A stretch of DNA of 64,000 nucleotides from Burkholderia lata (GCF_902499335.1 NZ_CABVQK010000004.1:434001-498000), one strand, 5' to 3'. Shown: positions 42,104 through 51,275, numbered from the stretch's first letter. A program made the numbers and translations. Notes: generated by a model from the sequence alone, not told the origin.

Positions 42104-43516
42104 TCACCGCGGCGGGATACCCGTATCGGTCGAGCCTGCTGCGATGCCGAACAGGCGTTGGCCTTCGGGGGTGTCCTCGACTCTCCAGCCCTCGGCGCTC
42201 AACGCTTCCCGGATCCGGTCAGCTTGCGCCCAGTCCTTGTCCGCCCTCGCGCGCTCACGATCGCCGAGCAACCCGCGGACGTGCTCCGGAACGTCGAACG
42301 CAACCGGCCGCCACTCGCGCAAACCGAGGCCAAGCACGGCGTCGAAGCTGTCGACGGTCGCCTTCAGCGTCGCGGGCGGCAGGTTGCTCCTGACCAGATC
42401 CCACAGCACCGCGAGCGCCCTGGGCAGATTCAGGTCCTCGTTCACTTCGGTGTCGAATCGCGCGGCGAAATCCGCATCGACGCGCCCGCCGTCAGGCCAG
42501 CCGGCATAGAGGTGCCGAAGCCGATTCAGCGCGGTGTGCGCCGCGTCGAGCGACGCCCACGTGAAATGCAGCTTGCTTCGATAGTGGGCCGTCAGGCACA
42601 GGTAACGGTACGCGAGCGGATCGACATTCCGGCTCTGCAAGGTCTGCAGACGGACGAAATCGCCGCTCGACTTCGACATCTTCGTATCGGCGTCGAGCGT
42701 CAGGAAGTGCCCGTGCATCCAGTAATTCGCGAGTTGCGTGCCGTGGGCCGCCCGCGTCTGCGCGATCTCGTTGCTGTGATGCACGGCGATATGATCCTCG
42801 CCGCCGCAATGGATATCGAACAGCGTCCCGAGATACTTCGCCGACATCGCCGAGCATTCGATATGCCAGCCCGGAAAACCGCGCCCCCACGGGCTGTCCC
42901 ATTCCATTTGCCGCCTGACGTCGGCCGGGCTGAACTTCCACAACGCAAAATCCGTGATGCTCCGCTTCCCGCCCAGCGCCACCCGCTTGCCCGCCTGCAA
43001 CCCCGCGCGGTCCAGCCGCGCGAGATAACCGTAGTCGTCCTGCCGACTGGTGTCGAAGTAGAGGCCGTCGTCCGTCCGGTAGACGTAGCCGGCCCGGTCG
43101 AGCGTATCGATGAACGCGATCTGTTCGGCGATGTGATCGGTGGCGCGGCACCAGACCGTCGGCTCGAGCAGGTTGAGCGCGTGCCAGTCCCGGACGAACG
43201 CTTCGGTGTAGCGCCGGGCGATGGCCCACGCCGACTCGCCGGTCCGACGGCTCCCCTTCTCCATCTTGTCTTCGCCTTCGTCCGCATCCGAAGTCAGGTG
43301 GCCGACGTCGGTGATGTTGACGACGTGCCGGACCGTGTAGCCGTTGCGCTCCAGTACACGACGCAGGAGATCCTCGAACACGTAGGTTCTCAGGTTGCCG
43401 ATGTGGGCATCGTCGTAGACCGTGGGGCCGCAGCAATACATGCCGACCTGCCCGGCCCGGATAGGCGTGAAGGGGCGCACGGTACGCGACCAGGTGTCAT
43501 ACAGCGCAAGCGGCAT
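42104..43516 (-). CDS. cysS: Cysteinyl-tRNA synthetase
   Basis: A 470-residue class I synthetase charging tRNA-Cys. It has the signature HIGN (YDDAHIGN, about residue 38), Zn-binding residues (CCGPT, then GWHIECSAM and GGEDHIAVHHSNE) and the KMSKSSG loop (about 266). The C-terminal anticodon-binding part is somewhat shorter than in many CysRS proteins. The gene stands alone among accessory metabolic genes and is preceded by a structured leader or small RNA. Burkholderia genomes usually also have a housekeeping cysS on chromosome 1, so this may be a second copy; that cannot be tested from this window. Confidence 0.92.
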   Translation of the reverse strand: MPLALYDTWSRTVRPFTPIRAGQVGMYCCGPTVYDDAHIGNLRTYVFEDLLRRVLERNGYTVRHVVNITDVGHLTSDADEGEDKMEKGSRRTGESAWAIARRYTEAFVRDWHALNLLEPTVWCRATDHIAEQIAFIDTLDRAGYVYRTDDGLYFDTSRQDDYGYLARLDRAGLQAGKRVALGGKRSITDFALWKFSPADVRRQMEWDSPWGRGFPGWHIECSAMSAKYLGTLFDIHCGGEDHIAVHHSNEIAQTRAAHGTQLANYWMHGHFLTLDADTKMSKSSGDFVRLQTLQSRNVDPLAYRYLCLTAHYRSKLHFTWASLDAAHTALNRLRHLYAGWPDGGRVDADFAARFDTEVNEDLNLPRALAVLWDLVRSNLPPATLKATVDSFDAVLGLGLREWRPVAFDVPEHVRGLLGDRERARADKDWAQADRIREALSAEGWRVEDTPEGQRLFGIAAGSTDTGIPPR

Positions 43517-43546
43517 CGAGTTTCTCCGTCCCGAAAATGTCGGCCC

Positions 43547-43585
43547 AAAAACAAAAAGGCCGCCTGTTTTGCATCACAGGCGGCC
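43547..43585 (-). terminator. Intrinsic terminator before cysS
   Basis: A nine-base-pair all-matched GC stem with a ten-base loop, then TTTTTGTTTTT on the minus strand. It lies upstream of the cysS start codon, so it either ends a separate small RNA or attenuates cysS. Confidence 0.85.
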
Positions 43586-43697
43586 GGAAGGCGATTGCTT
43601 GAATGTTTAGCGAGTTCGCTAGACGCAACTTCCCCCTGGCATGTTCTGACAACATGCACGGATCAGCGAGGAGGGGGAAATGGCGCGATCAAGCATG
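43547..43697 (-). ncRNA. Candidate small RNA or transcription attenuator upstream of cysS
   Basis: On the minus strand a promoter-like TTGACC (43728-43733) and TAGCAT (43704-43709), 18 bases apart, is followed by a highly structured stretch. An outer stem TTCCCCCT/AGGGGGAA (43630-43637 with 43672-43679) encloses the perfect hairpin GCATGTT/AACATGC (43639-43645 with 43651-43657). Then comes an unpaired AC-rich section and a strong terminator: GGCCGCCTG (43558-43566) with CAGGCGGCC (43577-43585) followed by a T-rich tract. The cysS ribosome site begins only about 20 bases later. Either an independent RNA of about 150 nucleotides or an attenuated cysS leader fits; no T-box signature was found. 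Confidence 0.55.
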
Positions 43698-43789
43698 CGG
43701 ACGATGCTAGCGCCTATAGACGGCAATGGTCAATACCCGTCGGGCGGCCGGCACCGGCCGGATGCAATTCATGCCCGCTTGCACCCGTC

Positions 43790-43817
43790 AAAAAAAAGCG
43801 CGAACCGTAGTTCGCGC
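43790..43817 (-). terminator. Rho-independent terminator after the porin gene
   Basis: GCGCGAAC (43798-43805) pairs with GTTCGCGC (43810-43817) around CGTA. On the minus strand it is followed by eight T residues (A-run at 43790-43797). It lies 48 bases after the porin stop. Confidence 0.92.
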
Positions 43818-43864
43818 CAAAGAGAGACCGCTCGCTGAAGACGTCGCTGCTCCACACCACCCGC

Positions 43865-45004
43865 TTAGAACGAATGCCGCATCCCGATCCGCACGTCGGC
43901 CTGCGTCTGCGTCGTCGACGGCGTGAAGCTGTAGCCGATCACCGCATCCACGCCTTGCGACGCGCGCAGGTAATCGCCGGAGATGTACACGTCCGTGCGC
44001 TTCGACAGCATGTAATGCAGGCCCGCCGTGCCCTGGTTCCAGTGATGGCCTTCGAAGCGCGTGTGCTGGTAGCCGGCGATCAGGCTCAACGCCGGCGTGA
44101 ACTGGTACGAGCCGCCGCCTTCATAGACCTGCATGTGCGACGACTGGCCGAAGCCCTTGATCGTCGTGTACGAGAAGTTGCCGTCGAGCGTCAGCTTGCC
44201 GATCGTGTAGCTCGTGCCGATGCCGAACGTGCCCTGGCTGTCGACATCCATCGGCGTGTTCGCAAACAGGTCGGTGCGTGCGCCGGTCGCCGGATCGACG
44301 GTGACGGTCTGCTGGCCGAGGAACGTGTGCGTGCCGATCATCGCGTACGGGTCGAACGCGTAGATGCCGTTCGGGTTGTTCAGGCGCGTGTACGCGGCGC
44401 CGATCGAGAAGTCGCCCTTCGTGAAGCTCGCGCCCGCACTCCATGCGCTGTTGCGATGGAAGTTGCCCGCGACGTTGCCGAACGAGTACATCGCGCCGAA
44501 CTTGAAACCGCTCAGGTCGTTCGACAGGAACTTCACCGAATTCGGCAGGCGGTCGCCGTTGAAGCGGTCGAAGTCGCCCTGGTGAATCGCGTAGCCGCTG
44601 CCCCACGCGGAGATGTTGTAGATCGATACAAGCTCGTTCGTGATGTCGAGCTGGTTACCGAACGACAGCGTGCCCCAGTCGTTCTGCAGGCCGACATACG
44701 CCTGGCGGCCGAACTCCGAGCCGCCGAAGCCGAGCTGCCCGGTGCCGAGGCGGAAGCCGCTCTCGAGGGTGAACACGGCCTTCAGGCCGCCGCCGAGATC
44801 TTCCGTGCCCTTGAGGCCGAAACGGTTCCCGTACGCGACGCCGTCGTCGAACTTGACCACGTGCGAACCGCCCGTGTTGTTCACGTACGTGATGCCCGCG
44901 TCGAGAATCCCGTACAGCGTCACACTGCTCTGCGCATGCCCGATGGCGGGTACACAGGCCGCGCATGCAAGCGCGGCGGCTACGGCAACTTTCGTATGCT
45001 TCAT
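43865..45004 (-). CDS. Gram-negative general porin (OmpC/Porin_4 type)
   Basis: A 379-residue trimeric porin: signal peptide 1-24 (IGHAQ), the typical first strand SSVTLYGILDAGITYVNN, the constriction-loop segment around residue 120, and a C-terminal Phe (RIGMRHSF) needed for outer-membrane assembly. Start ATG 45004 is preceded by GGGAGGGTGG. It stands between cysS and the choline-sulfate operon with its own terminator. Substrate preference is not evident. Confidence 0.9.
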   Translation of the reverse strand: MKHTKVAVAAALACAACVPAIGHAQSSVTLYGILDAGITYVNNTGGSHVVKFDDGVAYGNRFGLKGTEDLGGGLKAVFTLESGFRLGTGQLGFGGSEFGRQAYVGLQNDWGTLSFGNQLDITNELVSIYNISAWGSGYAIHQGDFDRFNGDRLPNSVKFLSNDLSGFKFGAMYSFGNVAGNFHRNSAWSAGASFTKGDFSIGAAYTRLNNPNGIYAFDPYAMIGTHTFLGQQTVTVDPATGARTDLFANTPMDVDSQGTFGIGTSYTIGKLTLDGNFSYTTIKGFGQSSHMQVYEGGGSYQFTPALSLIAGYQHTRFEGHHWNQGTAGLHYMLSKRTDVYISGDYLRASQGVDAVIGYSFTPSTTQTQADVRIGMRHSF

Positions 45005-45263
45005 TATCGACCACCCTCCCTGAACCGTTCGATGGAAAGAACCTCGTTCCGGCGCGCGCCGCAATGCGCCGGTGGATTCGAATTCGGTACGCCTGATGGC
45101 TTCGGAATTTCGTTTTCCGCAATAACGCAGCCATTGGCGAAAAATACAAACCCATATTTCGCGTCACCCGTCTGAAGGCGACACCAAATGGTCACGATGC
45201 GACCCGGTCGGGAAAACACGTAGACAGGCGGCACGGTAAAACCGGCCGCCCGGAGGGAGGAAA

Positions 45264-46229
45264 TCAGCGCCCGTCGAGGGCCGCGCGCACCGCTGGCAGG
45301 CCCGGTGCGCCCGCTGCCGTCGTCACGCCGTCCAGCCAGCCGGCGACCAGCGCCGGGTCGGCCTTCAGCGCATGCTGCGCCGCGAGCGCGGGCGACGTCT
45401 TGTGGTCGAGCATGTCGGCGATCATCCGGTTCTCGACGTCGACGGAAAACGTCATCTGCCGGAACAGCCGCGCGAGGTTCGCGCACTGGCCCGCGAACCC
45501 GGCGCGCGTGACCGTGTTGACCGTCGCGCCGCCGTAGTTCGGGCCGAAATACGCATCGCCGCCCGACAGGTAGGTCAGGTGGAATTTCGTGTTCATCAGA
45601 TGCGGCTCCCAGGCCAAGAACACGATCCAGCGCTTGTCGCGTACCGCGCGCTCGACCTGCGTGAGCATGCCCGTCTCGCTCGATTCGACGAGCGACCAGT
45701 TCGCCGCACCGAGCGCATGGTCGGACAGCAGCCGCTTGATGTTCTGGTTCGCGGGCGCGCCGGGCTCGATCCCGTAGATCTTGCCGCCGAAGCGATCCGC
45801 GTAGCGCGCGAGATCGGCGAACGTATGCACGCCGGCGGCCGCCACGTAGTCGGGCACCGCGAGCGTGAACTTCGCACCGCTCAGGTTCGCGTGCAGCACG
45901 TCGATCGATTTCTCGTCGACGAATGGCTTCACGAGCGGTGCCTGCGCGGGCATCCAGTTGCCGAGAAACACGTCGACCTGCCCCTTCTTGAGCCCCTGGT
46001 ACGTGATCGGCACCGACAGGTTCGCCACGTCCTGCCGGTAGCCGAGCGCCTTCAGCACGACGCCCGCCATCGCGTTCGTCGCATCGATGTCGGTCCAGCC
46101 GGGCGCCGCCATTTTCACATCGCCGCACGTCTGCGGGTCGGCCGCGTACGCGGCCTGCGTCGTCATCACGCACGCGGCCGCGGCGAGTGCCGCGCCGATC
46201 CGGATTGCTGCATTGCATTGCCGTTCCAT
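45264..46229 (-). CDS. Choline-binding periplasmic protein, orphan ABC component
   Basis: A 321-residue OpuAC-type binding protein (ChoX/BetX class): signal peptide 1-30, then aromatic box residues in AAPGWTDID, FLGNWMPAQ and FLAWEPHLMN. It is paralogous to caiX and lies 45 bases downstream of choline sulfatase, so it probably captures choline or choline sulfate. As with caiX, no permease or ATPase gene is adjacent. The binding specificity is inferred from the betC neighbour. Confidence 0.85.
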   Translation of the reverse strand: MERQCNAAIRIGAALAAAACVMTTQAAYAADPQTCGDVKMAAPGWTDIDATNAMAGVVLKALGYRQDVANLSVPITYQGLKKGQVDVFLGNWMPAQAPLVKPFVDEKSIDVLHANLSGAKFTLAVPDYVAAAGVHTFADLARYADRFGGKIYGIEPGAPANQNIKRLLSDHALGAANWSLVESSETGMLTQVERAVRDKRWIVFLAWEPHLMNTKFHLTYLSGGDAYFGPNYGGATVNTVTRAGFAGQCANLARLFRQMTFSVDVENRMIADMLDHKTSPALAAQHALKADPALVAGWLDGVTTAAGAPGLPAVRAALDGR

Positions 46230-46274
46230 CGTCCGCTTCCTCCGTCGTTCGTCAGTGATCGCGATGCGGGACGC

Positions 46275-47810
46275 TCAGCGCCCGACGCGCGGAAAGCGCG
46301 CCATCGCCTCGAGCGTGTCGAGCTCGATGTGGTTGCGCATGTAGCGCTGGCTCGCGTCGGTGAACGGCTGCCAGTCCCACGCGTGGATGCGGCCCTGTGT
46401 CGTCGCCGCGTAATGGAAGCGCCGGCGCCGCTGGCTCGCACGCACCTGCCGGTCCAGCTCGGGCAGGTTCCAGCGTTGCGCGGCTTGCGCGCGGAATGCG
46501 GCGAGTACGTCGGCGGCTTCCGGCGTGCCGGCGAGGTTCGTCAGCTCGCGCGGGTCGTCCGAGAGGTTGTAGAGCTGATCGGGATCGAGCGGGCAATGCA
46601 CATACTTCCAGTCGCCGCGGCGAATCATCACGACCGGTGCAACCGCGCCTTCCGCCAGGTATTCGCCGAGCGCAACGTCGTGTGCCGGCGTGCCGTGCAG
46701 GTGCGGCACGAGGCTCGCGCCATCGACGGGGTCAGGCCAGCCGCCGGCCGGTGCGGCGCCGGCCAGGTCGACGAGCGTCGGCAGCAGGTCGACGTGCGAT
46801 ACCGGCCCGCGCACGCGCGCGGCGCCGAAGCGGCCCGGCGCATGGACGATCAGCGGCACGCGGCAGCCGCCTTCGAAGAACGTCATCTTGTACCAGAGCC
46901 CGCGTTCGCCGAGCATGTCGCCGTGGTCGGACGTGACGATCACGATCGTGTCGTCGGCGAATCCGCACTGTTCGAGCGCGGCCAGCACGCTGCCGAACTG
47001 CGCATCGACGTAGGACGTCGCGCCGTAGTACGCGCGGCGCGCGGCCCGGATCTGCGCGTCGGTGGGCGGCGTACGGTCGTTCTCGCAGACGAAGCGCAGC
47101 CGCTGCGAATGCGGGTCGCTGTCCGCCGCGTCGAGGCGCACGGCCGGCAGGTCGATCTCTTCGTCGCTGTAGAGATCCCAGTATTCGCGCGTGATCGCAT
47201 ACGGATCGTGCGGATGGGTCAGCGACACGACCATGCAGAACGGCCGCGCATCGTGCCCGGCGGCGCGCTCGCGCGCGACGTCGTACAGCTTCTGCTTCGC
47301 GGCGAACGTGACTTCGTCGTCGAAATCGAGCTGGTTCGTGCGCACGCACGGGCCCGCTTCGAGCACCGAACTCATGTTGTGATACCAGCTCGGCCGCTCG
47401 GCCGGGCTGTCCCAGTCGGGCACCCAGCCGAAATCGGCCGGATAGATGTCGGTCGTGAGCCGCTCCTCGAAGCCGTGCAGCTGGTCGGGCCCGCAGAAAT
47501 GCATCTTGCCGGACAGCATCGTCCGGTAGCCGCCCGCGCGCAGGTAGTGCGCGAACGTCAGCGTTTGCGCCGGCAATTCGGCGGCGTTATCGTAGGCGCC
47601 GATCCCCGACGGCAGCTTGCCCGTCAGCAGCGAGAAACGCGACGGCGCGCACAGCGGGCTCGCGCAATACGCGGCATCGAATACGACGCCTTGCGCGGCG
47701 AGACGGTCCAGCGTCGGCGTGCGCGCGACGCGATTGCCGTAGGCCGGCAGCGCGAATGGCGTGAGCTGGTCGGCCATCAGGATCAGGATGTTGGGTGTCG
47801 GGTTCGTCAT
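46275..47810 (-). CDS. betC: Choline sulfatase
   Basis: A 511-residue sulfatase hydrolysing choline O-sulfate to choline and sulfate. The formylglycine signature CAPSR has its Cys at residue 54 (SPLCAPSRFSLLTGK). Metal ligands are in ILMADQ (N-terminal Asp) and in VIVTSDHGDMLGE. The C-terminal domain carries the choline-sulfatase-specific extension with aromatic residues (RGDWKYVHCPLDPDQLYNL). There is no signal peptide, as expected for the cytoplasmic enzyme. A choline-binding protein gene follows and the LysR gene betR diverges. Confidence 0.92.
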   Translation of the reverse strand: MTNPTPNILILMADQLTPFALPAYGNRVARTPTLDRLAAQGVVFDAAYCASPLCAPSRFSLLTGKLPSGIGAYDNAAELPAQTLTFAHYLRAGGYRTMLSGKMHFCGPDQLHGFEERLTTDIYPADFGWVPDWDSPAERPSWYHNMSSVLEAGPCVRTNQLDFDDEVTFAAKQKLYDVARERAAGHDARPFCMVVSLTHPHDPYAITREYWDLYSDEEIDLPAVRLDAADSDPHSQRLRFVCENDRTPPTDAQIRAARRAYYGATSYVDAQFGSVLAALEQCGFADDTIVIVTSDHGDMLGERGLWYKMTFFEGGCRVPLIVHAPGRFGAARVRGPVSHVDLLPTLVDLAGAAPAGGWPDPVDGASLVPHLHGTPAHDVALGEYLAEGAVAPVVMIRRGDWKYVHCPLDPDQLYNLSDDPRELTNLAGTPEAADVLAAFRAQAAQRWNLPELDRQVRASQRRRRFHYAATTQGRIHAWDWQPFTDASQRYMRNHIELDTLEAMARFPRVGR

Positions 47811-47955
47811 CGGCTGTCGTGGGGAAAGCGGTGTTCGAATGGAACGGCACGCCGCTCGCGCAGCGGGACGTCCGGCATGACGGAAGCGGCTCGACGAAAG
47901 TGCCGCGCGGGCGGGCCGCGCTGGCTAGAATCGCGGGATGCGTTGCGCGGTGGCC

Positions 47956-48003
47956 GTGAAGCAGGCTTTGAAGCAGGCGTTGAAGCAGGCCGTGAAGCAC
48001 GCG
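47956..48003. repeat. Four tandem 12-bp repeats between betC and its regulator
   Basis: The unit is kTGAAGCAsGCn: GTGAAGCAGGCT, TTGAAGCAGGCG, TTGAAGCAGGCC and GTGAAGCACGCG follow one another without spacers. They lie in the divergent promoter region, about 85 bases before the betR start. They could be operator copies or a variable-number repeat. Confidence 0.8.
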
Positions 48004-48085
48004 TGTCGCACCGTCCGATGCACTATCACCCGCCCGAATTCGCGCGGGTAGGCGTCCAGCCCTTATGGGGCCATTAGAGGGACTT

Positions 48086-48991
48086 ATGTCGAAATCCGAA
48101 CCGTTACCGTCGATGCAGGCGCTGCGCGCGTTCGAATCGGCCGCCCGGCTCGCGAGCTTCACGGCCGCCGCGCGCGAGCTCGGCTCCACCCAGCCGGCCG
48201 TGAGCCAGCAGGTGTTTCAGCTCGAAGCCGAACTGGGCGTGCCGCTGTTCGAGCGCAGCCCGCGCGGCGTCACGCTGACGGCCGACGGCCAGTGCCTGTA
48301 CGAAGCCGTGCGGCTGAGCCTCGACACGCTGCGCGGCGCAACCGCAACCCTGCGTGCGCGCCGCGAGCACGGCGCGCTCACGATCGTCACCGACTTCGGC
48401 TTCGCCACCTATTGGCTGATGCCGCGCCTGGCCGGGCTGAAGCGCGTGATGCCTGATGTCGACGTGCGCGTCGTCACGTCACAGGATTACGACGCGCAGC
48501 GTGACCATGGCGACATCGCGATCCTGTTCGGCGACGGCCACTGGCCGTCGTGCACGGCCGCGCGCCTCTTTCCGGAATCGGTCACGCCCGTGTGCTCGCC
48601 CGCGTTCCGCGATGCGCACCCGCACGTCGCACGGGCCGACCACCTGCTCGCGTTGCCGCTGCTGCATGTGCAGCCGACGCGCCCCGAGCGCTGGCTGTCG
48701 TGGTCGGGCTGGTTCGACGCGCACGGCCTCGATACGGCGGCGGCCGCGCGCGGCGTGACCTTCAACAGCTACGCGCTCGTGATCCATGCGGCGCTGCTCG
48801 GCGAAGGCGTCGCGCTCGGCTGGTCGCCGCTCGTCGACGAACTCGTTACGTCCGGTCAGCTGGTGAAGCTCGTCGACGCGCCGGTCGTCACGTCGCGCGG
48901 CTACTTCCTCGTGCGGCCGCCGCAGCGGCCCGAGCCGGACGCGACCCACGTGTTCCGGCGCTGGTTGCTCGACGCGTGCTCGCCGGCCTGA
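48086..48991 (+). CDS. LysR regulator of choline-sulfate utilisation
   Basis: A 301-residue LysR protein. ATG 48086 is preferred over the in-frame ATG 48065 because AGAGGG lies just before it and the protein then begins MSKSEPLPSMQALRAFESAARL, the usual start. The HTH is in residues 15-75 (FTAAARELGSTQPAVSQQVFQLEAELG), and the effector domain follows. It resembles the GcvA/choline-sulfate-utilisation regulator group and diverges from betC, which it likely controls. Confidence 0.85.
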   Translation: MSKSEPLPSMQALRAFESAARLASFTAAARELGSTQPAVSQQVFQLEAELGVPLFERSPRGVTLTADGQCLYEAVRLSLDTLRGATATLRARREHGALTIVTDFGFATYWLMPRLAGLKRVMPDVDVRVVTSQDYDAQRDHGDIAILFGDGHWPSCTAARLFPESVTPVCSPAFRDAHPHVARADHLLALPLLHVQPTRPERWLSWSGWFDAHGLDTAAAARGVTFNSYALVIHAALLGEGVALGWSPLVDELVTSGQLVKLVDAPVVTSRGYFLVRPPQRPEPDATHVFRRWLLDACSPA

Positions 48992-49202
48992 ACGGCCGCC
49001 CTGCCGGTCAGCAGCGATCCGCCTGACGCCCGACGGGCCGGGCCCGCCCGGCAGCACTGGCGCGCCGATACCAGCCACACGGCGGGTTGGTTCTATCCGT
49101 ACCAAAATCGTCCTGATTTACTTGAGCCTCCCGCTACCCGCGTAGCCTGGCGCCCGATGCGCCGCCGCGCGGGTTCGCGTCCCATGACATCCGAGGAATC
49201 TC

Positions 49203-50087
49203 ATGACCGCCGACTCACGCCCCGATCAATTCGTCTTGACGCTGTCGTGCCCAAGCGCGGCCGGCCAGGTCGCCGCCGTCGTCGGCTTTCTCGAGCGCCA
49301 TCGCTGCTACGTCGACGCGCTGAACGTGTTCGACGACGATCTCAGCAACCACTTCTTCGTGCGCTGCGTGTTTCATCCGACGGATGAATCGTTGCAGATC
49401 GACGCGCTGCGCCAGGAGTTCGGGCCGATCGCGGCCGAACTCGGCGGCCACGACGGCAATACGCAATGGGCCATCCACGACGTGAACGCACGGCCGAAGG
49501 TGCTGATCATGGTGTCGAAGCTCGAGCACTGCCTCGCGGACCTGCTGTTCCGCTGGCGGATGGGCGAGCTGAAGATGGACATCGTCGGCATCGTGTCGAA
49601 CCATCGCGACTTCGAGCCGCTCGCCGCGCAACACGGGTTGCCGTTCCGCCACTTCCCGATCACGGCCGATACGAAGGCGCAGCAGGAAGCGCAGTGGCTC
49701 GACTTCTTCGAGTCGAGCGGTGCGGAGCTCGTAATCCTCGCGCGCTACATGCAGGTGCTGTCGCAGGAAACCAGCGCGAAGCTCGCGAACCGCGCGATCA
49801 ACATCCATCATTCGTTCCTGCCCGGCTTCAAGGGCGCGAAGCCGTATCACCAGGCGCATGCGCGCGGCGTGAAGCTGATCGGCGCGACCGCGCACTTCGT
49901 CACCGACGATCTCGACGAAGGCCCGATCATCGAGCAGGTGGTCGAGCGCGTCGATCATGCGCTGCGCCCCGAGCAGCTGCTCGCGGTGGGCCGCGACGTC
50001 GAATGCATCACGCTCGCACGCGCGGTGAAGGCGTTCATCGAGCGGCGCGTGTTCCTGAACGGCGATCGGACGGTGGTGTTTTCGTAA
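49203..50087 (+). CDS. purU: Formyltetrahydrofolate deformylase
   Basis: A 294-residue enzyme hydrolysing 10-formyl-THF to THF and formate. It has an N-terminal ACT domain (about 10-85) and a formyltransferase-like domain with the active-site signature NIHHSFLPGFKGAKPYHQA (about 200-218) and the Asn/His/Asp triad (NHRDF, NIHHS, DDLDEGPI). Placed among betaine demethylation genes it would return one-carbon units produced from sarcosine and dimethylglycine. Several Burkholderia carry more than one purU. Confidence 0.92.
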   Translation: MTADSRPDQFVLTLSCPSAAGQVAAVVGFLERHRCYVDALNVFDDDLSNHFFVRCVFHPTDESLQIDALRQEFGPIAAELGGHDGNTQWAIHDVNARPKVLIMVSKLEHCLADLLFRWRMGELKMDIVGIVSNHRDFEPLAAQHGLPFRHFPITADTKAQQEAQWLDFFESSGAELVILARYMQVLSQETSAKLANRAINIHHSFLPGFKGAKPYHQAHARGVKLIGATAHFVTDDLDEGPIIEQVVERVDHALRPEQLLAVGRDVECITLARAVKAFIERRVFLNGDRTVVFS

Positions 50088-50114
50088 GCGTGCCGCGGGC
50101 GGCTCGACCGTCCG

Positions 50115-51107
50115 TCACGCGGAAGCCGACGGCACGCGCGAAGCCGCCGTGCCGGTTCGCCGCGCCCGGTGCCGCAGGTACAGGTTGTTCAGGATCAGCG
50201 CCGTGCCCGTCAGCGTGGCGCCCGCGATCTGCGCGCGATTGGGCACCAGGCCCGTGAACGCGGACACGATGAACGCGGTGATCGGCACGATGTCCATGAA
50301 CAGCATGCCGTTCATCGGCCCCAGGTTCCGGTTGCCCGTCATCCAGAGCAGGATCGCGCCGAAACCGGCCACCGGCCCCATGTACACGAGGTGCGGCAGC
50401 ACCGCGTGCACGGCGGCCAGTGACGGCGCCGCGATCCGGTGCGTGACGATCAGCACCAGGTTGAGCGCGACGATCGTGGTCAGTCCGAGCCAGGTCGTGA
50501 AGGTCGTGTATTTCAATGCCGACCAGCGGCTAAAGCGCGCCGCGCCGAATGTATAGACGACCCAGCACAACGCGCCGGCGATGATCAGCGCGTTGGCCGC
50601 GTAGTGCTGCGGCTCGTGCAGCGCGCCGATCACGTCGCCGCGCGTGATCACGAGGGCCACGCCGGTAAAGGACAGCACGACGAACAGCACCGACGCCGGC
50701 ACGGGCGCGACGCGTCTCACCAGGGCGTTGAGCAGGAGCCCCATCATCGGCTGCGTGGCCATCATGATCGACGCGGTCAGCGCCCCTTCGTCGCCGGCCA
50801 GTTGCTGGCCCAGGAACACGAACGATCCGAACCCGCAGAAGCCGATCGACCCGAGCAACCACGCAAGCCCCAGCGGCTCGCCGGCCGAACGGAACGCACC
50901 GGGCCCTTCGACGATCCGCAGCAACGCGATGAAGCCGATGCCGGCGATCAGATAGCGCAACGACGTGAACGTAAAGGGATCGATGTACCGCAACGCATCG
51001 GTCATCACCGGAAACATCACGCCAATCAGGATCGTCGCGGTCACACAGGCCACGACGCCTTTCCCGTACGCGTTCGCGGCGGGCATTGCGAGTGTTGCGT
51101 CATTCAT
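50115..51107 (-). CDS. EamA/DMT-family transporter
   Basis: A 330-residue membrane protein with ten helices in two EamA repeats (about 20-150 and 165-305). The repeats are separated by a short cytoplasmic loop and each contains the usual Gly/Pro-rich pattern (SLRYLIAGIGFIALL; MTGNRNLGPMNGMLFM). The start codon lies directly at an operator-like repeat shared with the neighbouring TetR gene, so it is probably derepressed by that regulator's ligand. Substrate unknown; it converges on purU. Confidence 0.83.
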   Translation of the reverse strand: MNDATLAMPAANAYGKGVVACVTATILIGVMFPVMTDALRYIDPFTFTSLRYLIAGIGFIALLRIVEGPGAFRSAGEPLGLAWLLGSIGFCGFGSFVFLGQQLAGDEGALTASIMMATQPMMGLLLNALVRRVAPVPASVLFVVLSFTGVALVITRGDVIGALHEPQHYAANALIIAGALCWVVYTFGAARFSRWSALKYTTFTTWLGLTTIVALNLVLIVTHRIAAPSLAAVHAVLPHLVYMGPVAGFGAILLWMTGNRNLGPMNGMLFMDIVPITAFIVSAFTGLVPNRAQIAGATLTGTALILNNLYLRHRARRTGTAASRVPSASA

Positions 51108-51128
51108 GACTGATCATTCCCAAATTAA
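51108..51128. promoter_or_regulatory. TetR operator-like site at the EamA start
   Basis: GACTGATCATTCCCAAATTAA shares TGATCATTCCCAAA with the site before the TetR gene. It abuts the EamA start codon. Confidence 0.5.
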
Positions 51129-51237
51129 TTGAAAAATGATGCCGGTGCGGCTATGCGCAGCGGCAGTGTCGAATCACAACTTCCCTACCGTCCTGACGTG
51201 CCCTTCATGGTCTCGATGCGGGTATTCGGGATACCCC

Positions 51238-51268
51238 ATATTTGAAACCGGTCATTCTCAAAATAACC
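51238..51268. promoter_or_regulatory. TetR operator-like site downstream of the TetR gene
   Basis: AACCGGTCATTCTCAAAATAA resembles the other two sites (GAACCGATCATTCCCAAAAT and TGATCATTCCCAAAT). It is positioned between the TetR stop and the EamA start, where it can control the EamA promoter. Confidence 0.5.
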
Positions 51269-51275
51269 AAAAAAA

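Noticed and set aside
43600..43700. T-box riboswitch before cysS
   Set aside because: The leader has a terminator and stems, but I could not find the conserved T-box sequence or a specifier-loop arrangement, and T-boxes are rare outside Gram-positives.
45372..48077. A 901-codon open frame on the plus strand
   Set aside because: Antisense to the choline-binding protein and betC; composition and lack of domains mark it as a shadow.
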